Below, piece after piece: positions 1 to 6,079 of a DNA stretch of 6,079 nucleotides (positions are counted from its first letter, which is position 1; every line of letters begins with the position of its first letter). The notes under the pieces are model-generated. The model made no database searches, had not been told where the DNA came from, and worked only from the letters and a program-made list of their open reading frames with translations. The translations under genes and the position numbers were made by a program. Source of the DNA: Burkholderiales bacterium (GTDB lineage: Bacteria; Pseudomonadota; Gammaproteobacteria; Burkholderiales; Burkholderiaceae); NCBI GenBank assembly GCA_947447845.1, contig CANFNO010000191.1, positions 1 through 6,079 on the forward strand, in the 5' to 3' direction.

Positions 1-1587
1 CTTGTAGACGGGGCGCACACCCAATGCGCGGCGTTTCTCGCGTATGGCTTTATCGGTCGTCTTGAACTGGCGTGCCAGACGGCGATCCGAAAAGCCCTTT
101 TGCTTGAGGCTACGCAGCGTGGCGGCATCGATCTTGTCCAACGTGCTGCCGCTGGCGGGTTGCGGCAGGCGTTCGATTTCCAGTTCGATCTTCACGATCT
201 GCTCGATCTGCACCAGGAACCAGCGGTCGATTTTCGTCAAGGCAAAAACTTCTTCAACACTCATGCCCTGTGCAAAGGCGTCGCCCACGTACCAGATGCG
301 CTCGGGGCCGGGTTCGCCCAGCTCTTTTTCCAGCACTTCGCGGTCCTGAGTTTTCTCGTTCATGCCGTCCACGCCGACTTCCAGACCGCGCAGGGCTTTC
401 TGGAAGGATTCCTGGAAGGTGCGGCCCATGGCCATGACCTCGCCTACCGATTTCATCTGAGTCGTCAGGCGGCTGTCCGCAGCCGGGAATTTCTCGAAGG
501 CAAAACGCGGAATCTTGGTGACCACGTAATCGATGCTGGGCTCGAAGCTGGCCGGGGTCAGTCCACCGGTGATGTCGTTGCGCAGCTCGTCCAGGGTAAA
601 GCCCACGGCCAGCTTGGCCGCCACCTTGGCGATGGGAAAACCGGTGGCCTTGGAGGCCAGTGCGGAGGAACGCGACACGCGCGGATTCATCTCGATCACC
701 ACCATACGGCCATCAACCGGATTGATGGAGAACTGCACATTCGAGCCTCCAGTGTCCACGCCGATTTCGCGCAATACAGCCAACGACGCGTTACGCAGAA
801 TTTGGTATTCCTTGTCGGTCAGGGTTTGGGCTGGTGCCACGGTGATGGAGTCACCGGTGTGCACGCCCATGGGGTCCAGGTTTTCGATGGAGCAGACGAT
901 GATGCAGTTGTCCGCCTTGTCGCGCACCACTTCCATTTCGTACTCTTTCCAACCCAGCAGAGACTCTTCAATCAGCAGTTCGTTGGTGGGCGAAGCTTCC
1001 AGACCGCGCTTGCAAATGGTTTCAAACTCTTCCGAGTTATAGGCGATGCCACCGCCAGTGCCGCCAAGCGTGAAGCTGGGACGGATCACCGTGGGGAAAC
1101 CCAGGGTCTTCTGCACATCCCAGGCGTCCTGCATGCTGTGCGCAATGCCGGAACGGGCCGAACCCAGACCGATCTTGGTCATGGCGTCCTTAAACTTCAA
1201 GCGGTCTTCGGCCTTGTCGATAGCTTCAGGCGAGGCGCCGATCAGTTCAACCTTATATTTCTCCAACACGCCGTTGTGCCACAGGTCGAGTGCGCAGTTC
1301 AATGCGGTCTGGCCACCCATGGTCGGCAGGATGGCGTCGGGACGCTCCTTGGCGATGATCTTCTCCACCGTCTGCCAGGTGATCGGCTCAATGTAGGTGA
1401 CGTCGGCCGTGGCCGGGTCGGTCATGATGGTGGCCGGGTTGCTGTTGATCAGGATGACCTTGTAGCCCTCCTCACGCAGCGCCTTGCAGGCCTGCACGCC
1501 GGAGTAGTCGAACTCGCAAGCCTGGCCAATGATGATGGGGCCGGCGCCGATGATTAGGATGCTTTGGATGTCAGTACGTTTTGGCAT
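1..1587 (-). CDS. carB: Carbamoyl phosphate synthetase large subunit (partial, N-terminal 529 codons)
   Basis: The large subunit uses ammonia delivered from CarA, bicarbonate and two ATP to make carbamoyl phosphate for pyrimidine and arginine synthesis in the cytoplasm. The protein begins [18 protein letters not shown], the standard CarB start. The visible part covers the carboxyphosphate ATP-grasp domain (about residues 1-400) and most of the oligomerization domain (about 404-529). The motif [18 protein letters not shown] places E299, N301, R303 and R306 at exactly the E. coli numbers, and N283 and Q285 also match, so there are no indels up to this point. The family is about 1070-1080 residues long, so the second ATP-grasp domain and the allosteric domain lie beyond the left edge. 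The start ATG is at 1587-1585, 21 bases after the leuE stop. The Shine-Dalgarno is weak (AGAAG or AAGA), which suggests translation partly coupled to leuE. The frame is open throughout. The identification is firm. Confidence 0.98.
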   Translation of the reverse strand, partial: MPKRTDIQSILIIGAGPIIIGQACEFDYSGVQACKALREEGYKVILINSNPATIMTDPATADVTYIEPITWQTVEKIIAKERPDAILPTMGGQTALNCALDLWHNGVLEKYKVELIGASPEAIDKAEDRLKFKDAMTKIGLGSARSGIAHSMQDAWDVQKTLGFPTVIRPSFTLGGTGGGIAYNSEEFETICKRGLEASPTNELLIEESLLGWKEYEMEVVRDKADNCIIVCSIENLDPMGVHTGDSITVAPAQTLTDKEYQILRNASLAVLREIGVDTGGSNVQFSINPVDGRMVVIEMNPRVSRSSALASKATGFPIAKVAAKLAVGFTLDELRNDITGGLTPASFEPSIDYVVTKIPRFAFEKFPAADSRLTTQMKSVGEVMAMGRTFQESFQKALRGLEVGVDGMNEKTQDREVLEKELGEPGPERIWYVGDAFAQGMSVEEVFALTKIDRWFLVQIEQIVKIELEIERLPQPASGSTLDKIDAATLRSLKQKGFSDRRLARQFKTTDKAIREKRRALGVRPVYK

Positions 1588-1608
1588 TTTTTATCTTGTA
1601 GGTCTTCT

Positions 1609-2265
1609 TTAGTTCAGGCTTGCAGTGGCTAGCTTTGTTCCAAACCAGAGGAACAATCCCCCCACGCCACTGGAGAGGCTGGCGCTTAGGCGTTTGCGGG
1701 CGCGAAAGGCAGCCGCCAGACGCGCGCCCAGAAAAATCAAGGCGGAGAGATACAGTGCACTAAACACCATGATGATGGCGCTCAGAATCAGGAATGGAAC
1801 TGCAGGCGTCTCGTAGGTGGGGTCAATGAACTGCACGAAGAAAGACAGCAGAAACAAAATTGCCTTAGGGTTCAGCAGGCTGATAACCAGTGCGCGCTTG
1901 AACGGCTGCTGCATATTGGCGGGAGCTTCTGTGACCGATGCGCTTTCCACCAACTTGCCCTTCCACTTGTTGATCGCTGCCCAAATCAAGTTGACACCCA
2001 CCCAGGCCAGATAGGCGGCCCCCAGATACTTCACCACAAGAAACAAGGACGGATTGGAACGCAGCAGGCTGGCTGCACCCAGAGCCGTCAGCAGAAGCAG
2101 AATGGTGTCGCCCAGAAACACGCCAAAGGCGCCCTGATACCCCGCCCTGACACCGCGCGCTGTAGCAACAGAGAGCACATAGAGCGAATTCGGGCCGGGC
2201 AACAGAATGATGCCGAAGGCGCCTATTACATAGGTCCACAAGTCCGTGACCCCGTAAAAACTCAT
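1609..2265 (-). CDS. leuE: LysE-family amino acid exporter, LeuE-like
   Basis: This is a 218-residue inner-membrane protein of the LysE/RhtB superfamily, predicted to export leucine or related neutral amino acids by proton exchange. Seen in the sequence: about six hydrophobic segments (roughly residues 10-31, 44-66, 74-98, 125-147, 154-180 and 195-214), the family signature [11 protein letters not shown] at 21-31, GVFLGD at 48-53, and [17 protein letters not shown] at 132-148. The start ([16 protein letters not shown]) and the [15 protein letters not shown] block are very close to E. coli LeuE (YeaS), which is why I give the symbol. Substrate specificity remains an inference. Its ATG overlaps the carA stop as ATGA, and a strong GGAGG sits 7 bases upstream inside carA. 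Its stop is 21 bases before carB, so it is co-transcribed with both CPSase subunits. It has no obvious biochemical link to CPSase and could act on another amino acid. Confidence 0.9.
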   Translation of the reverse strand: MSFYGVTDLWTYVIGAFGIILLPGPNSLYVLSVATARGVRAGYQGAFGVFLGDTILLLLTALGAASLLRSNPSLFLVVKYLGAAYLAWVGVNLIWAAINKWKGKLVESASVTEAPANMQQPFKRALVISLLNPKAILFLLSFFVQFIDPTYETPAVPFLILSAIIMVFSALYLSALIFLGARLAAAFRARKRLSASLSSGVGGLFLWFGTKLATASLN

Positions 2266-3428
2266 GCGCGTGCCTCCATCAAGCCCACGAAGCGGTCAAA
2301 CAGGTAACCGATATCTTGCGGGCCAGGCGAGGCTTCCGGGTGACCCTGAAAACAGAACGCGGGTTTGTCCGTGCGTTCCAGACCTTGTAGTGTGTTGTCG
2401 AACAGGCTGATATGGGTGGGGCGCAAAGTGGCGGGCAGCGTCTTCTCGTCTACCGCGAAACCGTGGTTCTGGCTGGTAATCGACACACGCCCACTGTCCA
2501 GGTCTTTGACCGGATGGTTGGCGCCGTGGTGGCCGAACTTCATCTTAAAAGTCTTGGCACCGGAGGCCAGTGCCATGATCTGGTGTCCCAGGCAAATACC
2601 GAAGGTAGGGATACCGGTTTCGATCAGTTCCTTGGTGGCGGCGATGGCGTAGTCGCAGGGCTCCGGATCACCGGGGCCGTTGCTCAGGAAGATGCCGTCC
2701 GGCTTGTGCGCCAGGGCCTCGGCAGCAGAGGTCTGCGCCGGCAACACAGTAACCTTGCATCCACGCTGGGCCAACATGCGCAGAATGTTCTTCTTCACGC
2801 CAAAGTCAAAGGCAACGACGTGGAACTTGGCTTCGGTTTGTTGGCCGTAACCCTGGCCCAACACCCATTCGGTCTCGGTCCAGCCATACGACTTGTCGCT
2901 GGAAACAACCTTGGCCAGATCCAGGCCGGACATGCTGGGTGCAGCCTTGGCTGCGGCCACAGCGCGTTCGACGGCGGCGATGGTGACTTTTTCTCCCGCG
3001 GCCAACGCCAGAATGCAACCATTTTGTGCTCCCTGCGTCCGCAATTGGCGGGTCAGTTGGCGGGTGTCGATGTTGGCAATAGCCACTGTGCCCTGGTCCA
3101 CCAGGTACTCGCTCAGCGTTTGGCTGAGGCGGAAATTGGAGGCAATCTGTGGCAGGTCCTTGATGATGAGGCCTGCGGCCTGCACCTTGTCAGACTCGAT
3201 GTCTTCGAGGTTGACACCGTAGTTGCCGATGTGGGGATACGTGAGCGTGACGATCTGCTGACAATAGCTGGGGTCGGTCAGGATTTCCTGGTAGCCGGTC
3301 ATGGACGTGTTGAACACGACTTCGCCGACGGTGGAACCGACGGCTCCGATGGAATTGCCAACATAGACTGTGCCGTCTGCGAGCGCCAATATGGCGGGTG
3401 GGGAGGTTCCCTTGAGAGACAAAAGCAC
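2262..3428 (-). CDS. carA: Carbamoyl phosphate synthetase small (glutaminase) subunit
   Basis: CarA hydrolyses glutamine and passes ammonia through a tunnel to CarB for carbamoyl phosphate synthesis. The 388-residue protein is full length. The N-terminal CPSase small-chain domain (about 11-150) contains the [21 protein letters not shown] block at about 35-55. The C-terminal class I glutamine amidotransferase domain (about 203-380) has LSNGPGDP at 248-255, the nucleophile in GICLGHQ (C279), and QGHPEA with H363 and E365. These correspond to E. coli C269, H353 and E355 with a constant offset of 10, caused by a slightly longer N-terminus ([12 protein letters not shown]). The start is GTG at 3428-3426, chosen because GGAG lies 6 bases upstream (3438-3435) and no better start fits the conserved N-terminus. 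The stop overlaps the leuE start by 4 bases. Expression is probably driven by the promoter near 3555 and may be controlled through the leader. Confidence 0.98.
   Translation of the reverse strand: MLLSLKGTSPPAILALADGTVYVGNSIGAVGSTVGEVVFNTSMTGYQEILTDPSYCQQIVTLTYPHIGNYGVNLEDIESDKVQAAGLIIKDLPQIASNFRLSQTLSEYLVDQGTVAIANIDTRQLTRQLRTQGAQNGCILALAAGEKVTIAAVERAVAAAKAAPSMSGLDLAKVVSSDKSYGWTETEWVLGQGYGQQTEAKFHVVAFDFGVKKNILRMLAQRGCKVTVLPAQTSAAEALAHKPDGIFLSNGPGDPEPCDYAIAATKELIETGIPTFGICLGHQIMALASGAKTFKMKFGHHGANHPVKDLDSGRVSITSQNHGFAVDEKTLPATLRPTHISLFDNTLQGLERTDKPAFCFQGHPEASPGPQDIGYLFDRFVGLMEARA
2273..2277 (-). promoter_or_regulatory. Shine-Dalgarno of leuE inside the carA 3' end
   Basis: On the coding strand GGAGG lies 7 bases before the leuE ATG, within the last codons of carA (residues MEARA). 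It supports the ATG at 2265 as the true start and means leuE can be initiated efficiently as ribosomes finish carA. Confidence 0.8.
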
Positions 3429-3543
3429 TGGTTACTCCGAATGGGTTACGGTTGGTCCCAAACGCGCTCAAGAAGGCTCTTGGCGGATGCTTTTGAGTGG
3501 GGAAGTTTCAGAGTTGCGCTTGGGACAGCTGTTTTCTGGAAAG
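3429..3543 (-). promoter_or_regulatory. carA 5' leader with a long-range stem
   Basis: From the inferred transcription start near 3543 to the GTG codon there are about 115 untranslated bases. The arm GTCCCAAGCGC (3526-3516) can pair with GCGTTTGGGAC (3465-3455) over 11 consecutive base pairs, including one G-U, enclosing a 50-base loop. Inside the loop, CTCAA..AAG can pair with CTT-C-TTGAG, or alternatively CAAGA with TCTTG around a GCCT loop, so two competing inner hairpins exist. No U-run follows the stem, so it does not look like a classical attenuator. No ATG-initiated leader peptide is present. Possible roles are mRNA stability, regulated translation, or DNA operator arms spaced 61 bases apart. 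The pairing is seen; the function is unknown. Confidence 0.45.
3435..3438 (-). promoter_or_regulatory. Shine-Dalgarno of carA (GTG start)
   Basis: The coding strand reads CGGAG, with GGAG at 3438-3435, then 6 bases, then GTG. This site decides the carA start codon. It lies 16 bases downstream of the leader's long-range stem, so the stem itself does not directly bury it. Confidence 0.7.
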
Positions 3544-3549
3544 CCACTG

Positions 3550-3580
3550 ATTATAGCGGAGGGTAGGTACTTACCCGAGA
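3550..3580 (-). promoter_or_regulatory. Probable sigma-70 promoter of carA-leuE-carB
   Basis: The coding strand has a perfect -10 hexamer TATAAT at 3555-3550, predicting a start near 3543. At the usual 16-18 base spacing there is no recognisable TTGACA-like -35; the sequence there is TCGGGTA-like, and the nearest TTC-type hexamer is about 20 bases away. The promoter may therefore need an activator or depend on upstream sequence. It is the only strong -10 candidate between the methyltransferase gene and carA. Confidence 0.55.
3561..3576. repeat. Inverted repeat GGGTA-N6-TACCC in the promoter spacer
   Basis: This 16-base dyad (GGGTA and TACCC arms, with GTAC inside) sits directly upstream of the -10 box and covers the normal -35 position. 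That is a typical place for a repressor operator, or for an activator site replacing a poor -35. The regulator is not identifiable from sequence alone. Confidence 0.35.
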
Positions 3581-3590
3581 ATTGATCTCC

Positions 3591-3600
3591 GTAAATTTAC
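3591..3600. repeat. Perfect AT-rich palindrome GTAAATTTAC
   Basis: This 10-base perfect palindrome is centred about 52 bases upstream of the inferred start of transcription, a common distance for an activator or architectural protein site. It is too short to assign to a family. It does not match the two-armed TGAAT/ATTCA pattern of an ArgR box. Confidence 0.3.
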
Positions 3601-3643
3601 AGCCTTGCAACCTTGAAATTCATTTACTCAGCGGGCGGGCAAT

Positions 3644-3697
3644 GTGGCTGAGACTTGCGTCCTCAAGGTGGGGCACTGCAATTCGGTGGTCAGCCAC
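3644..3697. repeat. Inverted repeat GTGGCTGA / TCAGCCAC downstream of the methyltransferase gene
   Basis: Eight-base arms at 3644-3651 and 3690-3697 enclose 38 bases, and the loop contains a minor CTTG/CAAG hairpin. It lies 32 bases past the methyltransferase stop, where a terminator would be expected, but no U-rich tail follows on the transcribed strand. I therefore do not call it an intrinsic terminator. It could be a 3' end processing structure or chance. Confidence 0.25.
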
Positions 3698-3729
3698 TGG
3701 CAAGACGCCCATGTGCAGATTTCTGAGGT

Positions 3730-4491
3730 CTAAAGCGAACTCGCATGCAAACAGATGGCCGCTGCTGCCGCCACATTGAGCGACTCCTCTCCCCCTGGTT
3801 GCCCGATGCGGGCAAAAAAGGATGCACGAGCCATCAGTTCAGTCCCAACGCCCTGCCCTTCATGTCCCATCACCCATGCACAGGGGCGTGGCAGCTTCAA
3901 ATTTTGAATCAGTTCACCCTGATGCGAACTGGTCACCACCAGAGGGACAGCAAGCGTCTGGATATCTTCAAGGCTCAGACCTTCGGAAAGGTGCAAACCG
4001 AAGTGCGCCCCCATACCGGCGCGCAACACTTTGGGACTCCACAGAGCAGCCGTCCCCGTAAGCGCCAGCACTTGGCGAAAACCAAAGGCGCCCGCACTTC
4101 GCAGGATGGAGCCGACATTGCCGGCATCTTGCACCCGGTCCAGGATGAGGCTCGCGGCATGGGGTTGAATTCCCGTGGCGACCGGCAGTTCCAGCACAAA
4201 ACCGACGCTAGCCGGGGACTCTAAGGCGCTGATGCCTTTGAACAAGGCATCGGGCACGATGACCTTTTTCCCCTCTGCCTTCGCAATGGGGCCATGTGCC
4301 TGCGACCAGAAAGTTTCAGAGTACACCGCCACGGTGGGTTGGAGGCCGCGTTGCAGGGCAGCACCGCACAAATGGTCGCCCTCGATCCAGAAACGCCCGG
4401 CCTTGCGGTATGCAGAGTTGTCCTGTGCAAGCTTGCGCAACTCCTTCAGCAGCGGGTTGTCGCGCGAGGTAACAATAACCGGATCAGACAT
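3730..4491 (-). CDS. SpoU/TrmH-family RNA 2'-O-methyltransferase
   Basis: This 253-residue SPOUT-class enzyme is predicted to transfer methyl from S-adenosylmethionine to a ribose 2'-OH in rRNA or tRNA. The N-terminal part (about 1-100) resembles the L30e-like SpoU substrate-binding domain (TSRDNPLLKELRKLAQ, then FWIEGDHL at 34-41). The C-terminal knot domain carries motif 1 (DRVQDAGNVGSILRSAGAFG, 118-137; N125 and the presumed catalytic R131), motif 2 (WVMGHEGQGVG, 206-216; E211) and motif 3 (IGQPGGEESLNVAAAAAI, 229-246; S237 and N239). The IPM element usual in motif 3 is replaced by IGQPGG. The ATG at 4491 is 9 bases after the rnhB stop, with GAGGG overlapping that stop as its likely ribosome site. 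The target nucleotide cannot be told from sequence, so I give no symbol; RlmB-like or TsnR-like are the nearest descriptions. Confidence 0.9.
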   Translation of the reverse strand: MSDPVIVTSRDNPLLKELRKLAQDNSAYRKAGRFWIEGDHLCGAALQRGLQPTVAVYSETFWSQAHGPIAKAEGKKVIVPDALFKGISALESPASVGFVLELPVATGIQPHAASLILDRVQDAGNVGSILRSAGAFGFRQVLALTGTAALWSPKVLRAGMGAHFGLHLSEGLSLEDIQTLAVPLVVTSSHQGELIQNLKLPRPCAWVMGHEGQGVGTELMARASFFARIGQPGGEESLNVAAAAAICLHASSL

Positions 4492-4500
4492 AACTCGCCC

Positions 4501-5133
4501 TCACGCTAACACCTGCGCCACCGGGGCGAAGGTTTTGCGGTGTTCCGGACACGCGCCATGGGCACGCAACGCGGCCAAATGTTCGGCTGTGCCATAGCCT
4601 TTGTGGCCGGCAAAACCATATTGCGGATAGCGTTGATCGAGCTCCAGACACCAGCGGTCGCGCGTTACTTTGGCCAGAATCGAGGCAGCGGAAATGGCGG
4701 CCACTGTGGCGTCACCGCGCACAATGGCCTCGGCACGCACATCCAGCACGGGTAGTCGGTTGCCGTCTACCAGCACCTTGTGCGGCTTCAGGCGCAAGCC
4801 GTCCACAGCACGACGCATCGCCAAGAGTGTGGCTTGCAGAATGTTGAGCCGGTCTATCTCTTCAACGCTTGCCTGGGCTACCGAGCAGCAAAGTGCCTTG
4901 GCCCGAATCTCGTCGTACAGCTTTTCGCGCCGCTTGGGGCTCAGCTTCTTGGAATCATTCAATCCCTTGATCGGGTTCATGTCGTCAAGAATGACTGCGG
5001 CGGCGACCACAGGCCCGGCAAGCGGTCCACGTCCAGCCTCATCCACACCGGCGGTCAGGCCGTCAATATCCCATGCAAAGGCCACTTGTTGGACCTTGCG
5101 CGAATCAACTTTGGAGGATTTTTTGGATGGCAT
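4501..5133 (-). CDS. rnhB: Ribonuclease HII
   Basis: RNase HII cuts the RNA strand of RNA-DNA hybrids and removes single ribonucleotides misincorporated in DNA. The 210-residue form shows the whole family core: [20 protein letters not shown] (29-48) with D31 and E32, VDGNRLP with D123, [20 protein letters not shown] with D141, and GHKGYGT around 176-182. These acidic residues match E. coli D16, E17, D108 and D126 with a constant offset of 15. The listed ATG (5133) lies within the lpxB 3' end, overlapping by 29 bases, and has no clear Shine-Dalgarno. An in-frame GTG at 5085-5083 with AAGG 8 bases upstream would give 194 residues, nearer the E. coli length, and would not overlap lpxB. The protein identity is certain; the start is not. 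The lpxB-rnhB order is conserved in many proteobacteria. Confidence 0.96.
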   Translation of the reverse strand: MPSKKSSKVDSRKVQQVAFAWDIDGLTAGVDEAGRGPLAGPVVAAAVILDDMNPIKGLNDSKKLSPKRREKLYDEIRAKALCCSVAQASVEEIDRLNILQATLLAMRRAVDGLRLKPHKVLVDGNRLPVLDVRAEAIVRGDATVAAISAASILAKVTRDRWCLELDQRYPQYGFAGHKGYGTAEHLAALRAHGACPEHRKTFAPVAQVLA

Positions 5134-6079
5134 CGGTGGCTATTGTCGCGGTGTCGCGCTGCAACTCTGCATGCATGGCGACAAATTTGGTCTGGAGCTT
5201 CTGCAGCCGAATCGGATCTTTGACAGGTGCATCAAGCCAGCCCAACACTTGGTCTGCCAAGGCACGAGGTGTAGCGGCATCTTGCAACAACTCAGGCACC
5301 ACAAATTCGGCGCAAAGAATATTGGGCAGGCCGACCCAGGGTTGCAAACGCTTTCTGCGCATGATCTGCCACGACAACCAGTTTTGGTGATATGCGATGA
5401 CCATGGGGCGTTTGAACAGCGCGGCCTCAAGTGTGGCGGTGCCGCTGGCAATCAGGGTTACGTCGCAGGCTGCCAGCGCTGCATGGGATTGGCCGTTCAG
5501 CAACGTTACACACTCGCCCAGACCAAGGCGTTGAACCAAGGCCTCGATGAACGGCCTGAAGCCTGGCACCACGGGGATGACAAAGCGCAGTTCCGGCCGG
5601 GTCGCCCTCATCAGTGCCGCCGCCTGGATGAAGCGCTCCGCCAGATGGGCAATCTCGGACCGACGACTACCCGGAAGAATCGCCACCAGCGGCGCGGTCC
5701 CGTCCAAGCCTAGCGTCAAACGGGCCGCAGCCCGGTCCGGCACCATCGGAATAACGCTGGCCAAAGGGTGGCCCACATAGGTCGCTGCGATGCCATGGCG
5801 CGCCAACAACTCCGACTCAAACGGAAAGATGCACAGCACATGGTCAGCACTGCGGCGGATTTTTTCCAAACGCTCAGGCCGCCAAGCCCAGACCGAGGGG
5901 CAGACAAAATGCACCGTCTTGATGCCCGCGGCGCGCAAATCCTCTTCCAGTTTGAAGTTGAAATCCGGCGCGTCTGTGCCAATGAAAATATCCGGGCGTT
6001 GCTGCAGCAGACGCTCACGCAACTGGTTGCGGATGCCCACGATTTCCCGATAGCGACGCAGCAGTTCCCAGTTGAATCC
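5105..6079 (-). CDS. lpxB: Lipid A disaccharide synthase (partial, N-terminus outside window)
   Basis: LpxB, a GT19 glycosyltransferase at the inner membrane, joins UDP-2,3-diacylglucosamine and lipid X to make the lipid A disaccharide. The 324 codons present begin [20 protein letters not shown] and stay open to the right edge, so about 60 N-terminal residues (the family is near 380) are missing. A GTG at 6040 is not the true start, because conserved LpxB sequence continues upstream of it. Motifs in the fragment: DAPDFNF (36-42), [20 protein letters not shown] (58-77), VGHPL (102-106), LPGSRRSEI (135-143), [10 protein letters not shown] (212-221) and [14 protein letters not shown] (253-266). 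The stop at 5107-5105 lies inside the longer reading of rnhB. This places the block at the end of an lpx cluster. Confidence 0.97.
   Translation of the reverse strand, partial: GFNWELLRRYREIVGIRNQLRERLLQQRPDIFIGTDAPDFNFKLEEDLRAAGIKTVHFVCPSVWAWRPERLEKIRRSADHVLCIFPFESELLARHGIAATYVGHPLASVIPMVPDRAAARLTLGLDGTAPLVAILPGSRRSEIAHLAERFIQAAALMRATRPELRFVIPVVPGFRPFIEALVQRLGLGECVTLLNGQSHAALAACDVTLIASGTATLEAALFKRPMVIAYHQNWLSWQIMRRKRLQPWVGLPNILCAEFVVPELLQDAATPRALADQVLGWLDAPVKDPIRLQKLQTKFVAMHAELQRDTATIATDAIQKILQS

Noticed and set aside
100..1557. Long open frame on the plus strand (about 485 codons) opposite carB
   Set aside because: It is antisense to an unmistakable CarB. It is rich in His, Gln, Gly and Asp with no recognisable domain, as expected for the mirror of a codon-biased GC-rich gene.
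2412..3566. Long open frame on the plus strand (about 384 codons) opposite carA
   Set aside because: It is the same kind of mirror frame. It shows no family resemblance and runs through the carA promoter and leader.
3610..3630. Possible ArgR box (ATGAATTTCA) upstream of carA
   Set aside because: Only one TGAAT half is present and the matching ATTCA half at the right spacing is missing.
3620..3712. Thirty-residue minus-strand open frame (MGVLPVADHRIAVPHLEDAS...) between the methyltransferase gene and carA
   Set aside because: There is no Shine-Dalgarno before its ATG, it lies upstream of the inferred carA transcription start, and it has no Arg- or pyrimidine-pathway leader-peptide signature such as a run of Arg codons. 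An open frame this short is expected by chance.
3631..3729. Intrinsic terminator after the methyltransferase gene
   Set aside because: An inverted repeat exists, but it has a 38-base loop and no following U-run on the transcribed strand.
3582..3779. Plus-strand open frame of 65 codons across the intergenic region
   Set aside because: It runs into the 3' end of the methyltransferase gene in antisense, lacks a ribosome site and resembles nothing.
4670..5713. Plus-strand open frame of about 347 codons opposite rnhB and lpxB
   Set aside because: It is antisense to two well-identified genes, its composition is not that of a folded protein family I recognise, and it has no plausible ribosome site.

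Overview
The window reads as ordinary chromosome of a betaproteobacterium of the order Burkholderiales, most likely a Comamonadaceae (Rhodoferax-like) species. This is inferred from the moderately high GC content, the style of the encoded proteins and the gene order. It is not a database result. Every gene lies on the minus strand, so transcription runs from high to low coordinates. I see no mobile element, tRNA, rRNA, CRISPR array or sign of recent transfer.

Upstream block (6079 down to 3730): the 3' part of lpxB (lipid A disaccharide synthase, cut by the window edge), rnhB (RNase HII) and a SpoU/TrmH-family RNA 2'-O-methyltransferase. They are packed tightly: a 29-base overlap (or 19-base gap, depending on the rnhB start) and then a 9-base gap. 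This is the downstream end of the conserved lipid A gene cluster, in which lpxB-rnhB is a classic pair.

Intergenic region (3729 down to 3429, about 300 bases): no convincing gene. It holds the probable carA promoter (perfect TATAAT at 3555-3550), two short palindromes just upstream of the -10 box, and a leader of about 115 nt. The leader contains an 11-bp complementary pair of arms (3516-3526 and 3455-3465), followed by a good Shine-Dalgarno and a GTG start codon. No intrinsic terminator is visible after the methyltransferase gene.

Downstream block (3428 down to 1): carA, leuE and carB form a compact operon. carA and carB encode the small (glutaminase) and large subunits of carbamoyl phosphate synthetase, which feeds both pyrimidine and arginine synthesis. 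Between them lies a LysE-family amino acid exporter closely resembling LeuE. It starts on an ATGA overlap with the carA stop and has a strong Shine-Dalgarno inside the carA 3' end. carB runs off the left edge after 529 codons.

Nothing here is a clearly new system. The items most worth checking are the structured carA leader with its promoter-proximal palindromes, and the exporter gene embedded between two subunits of one enzyme.
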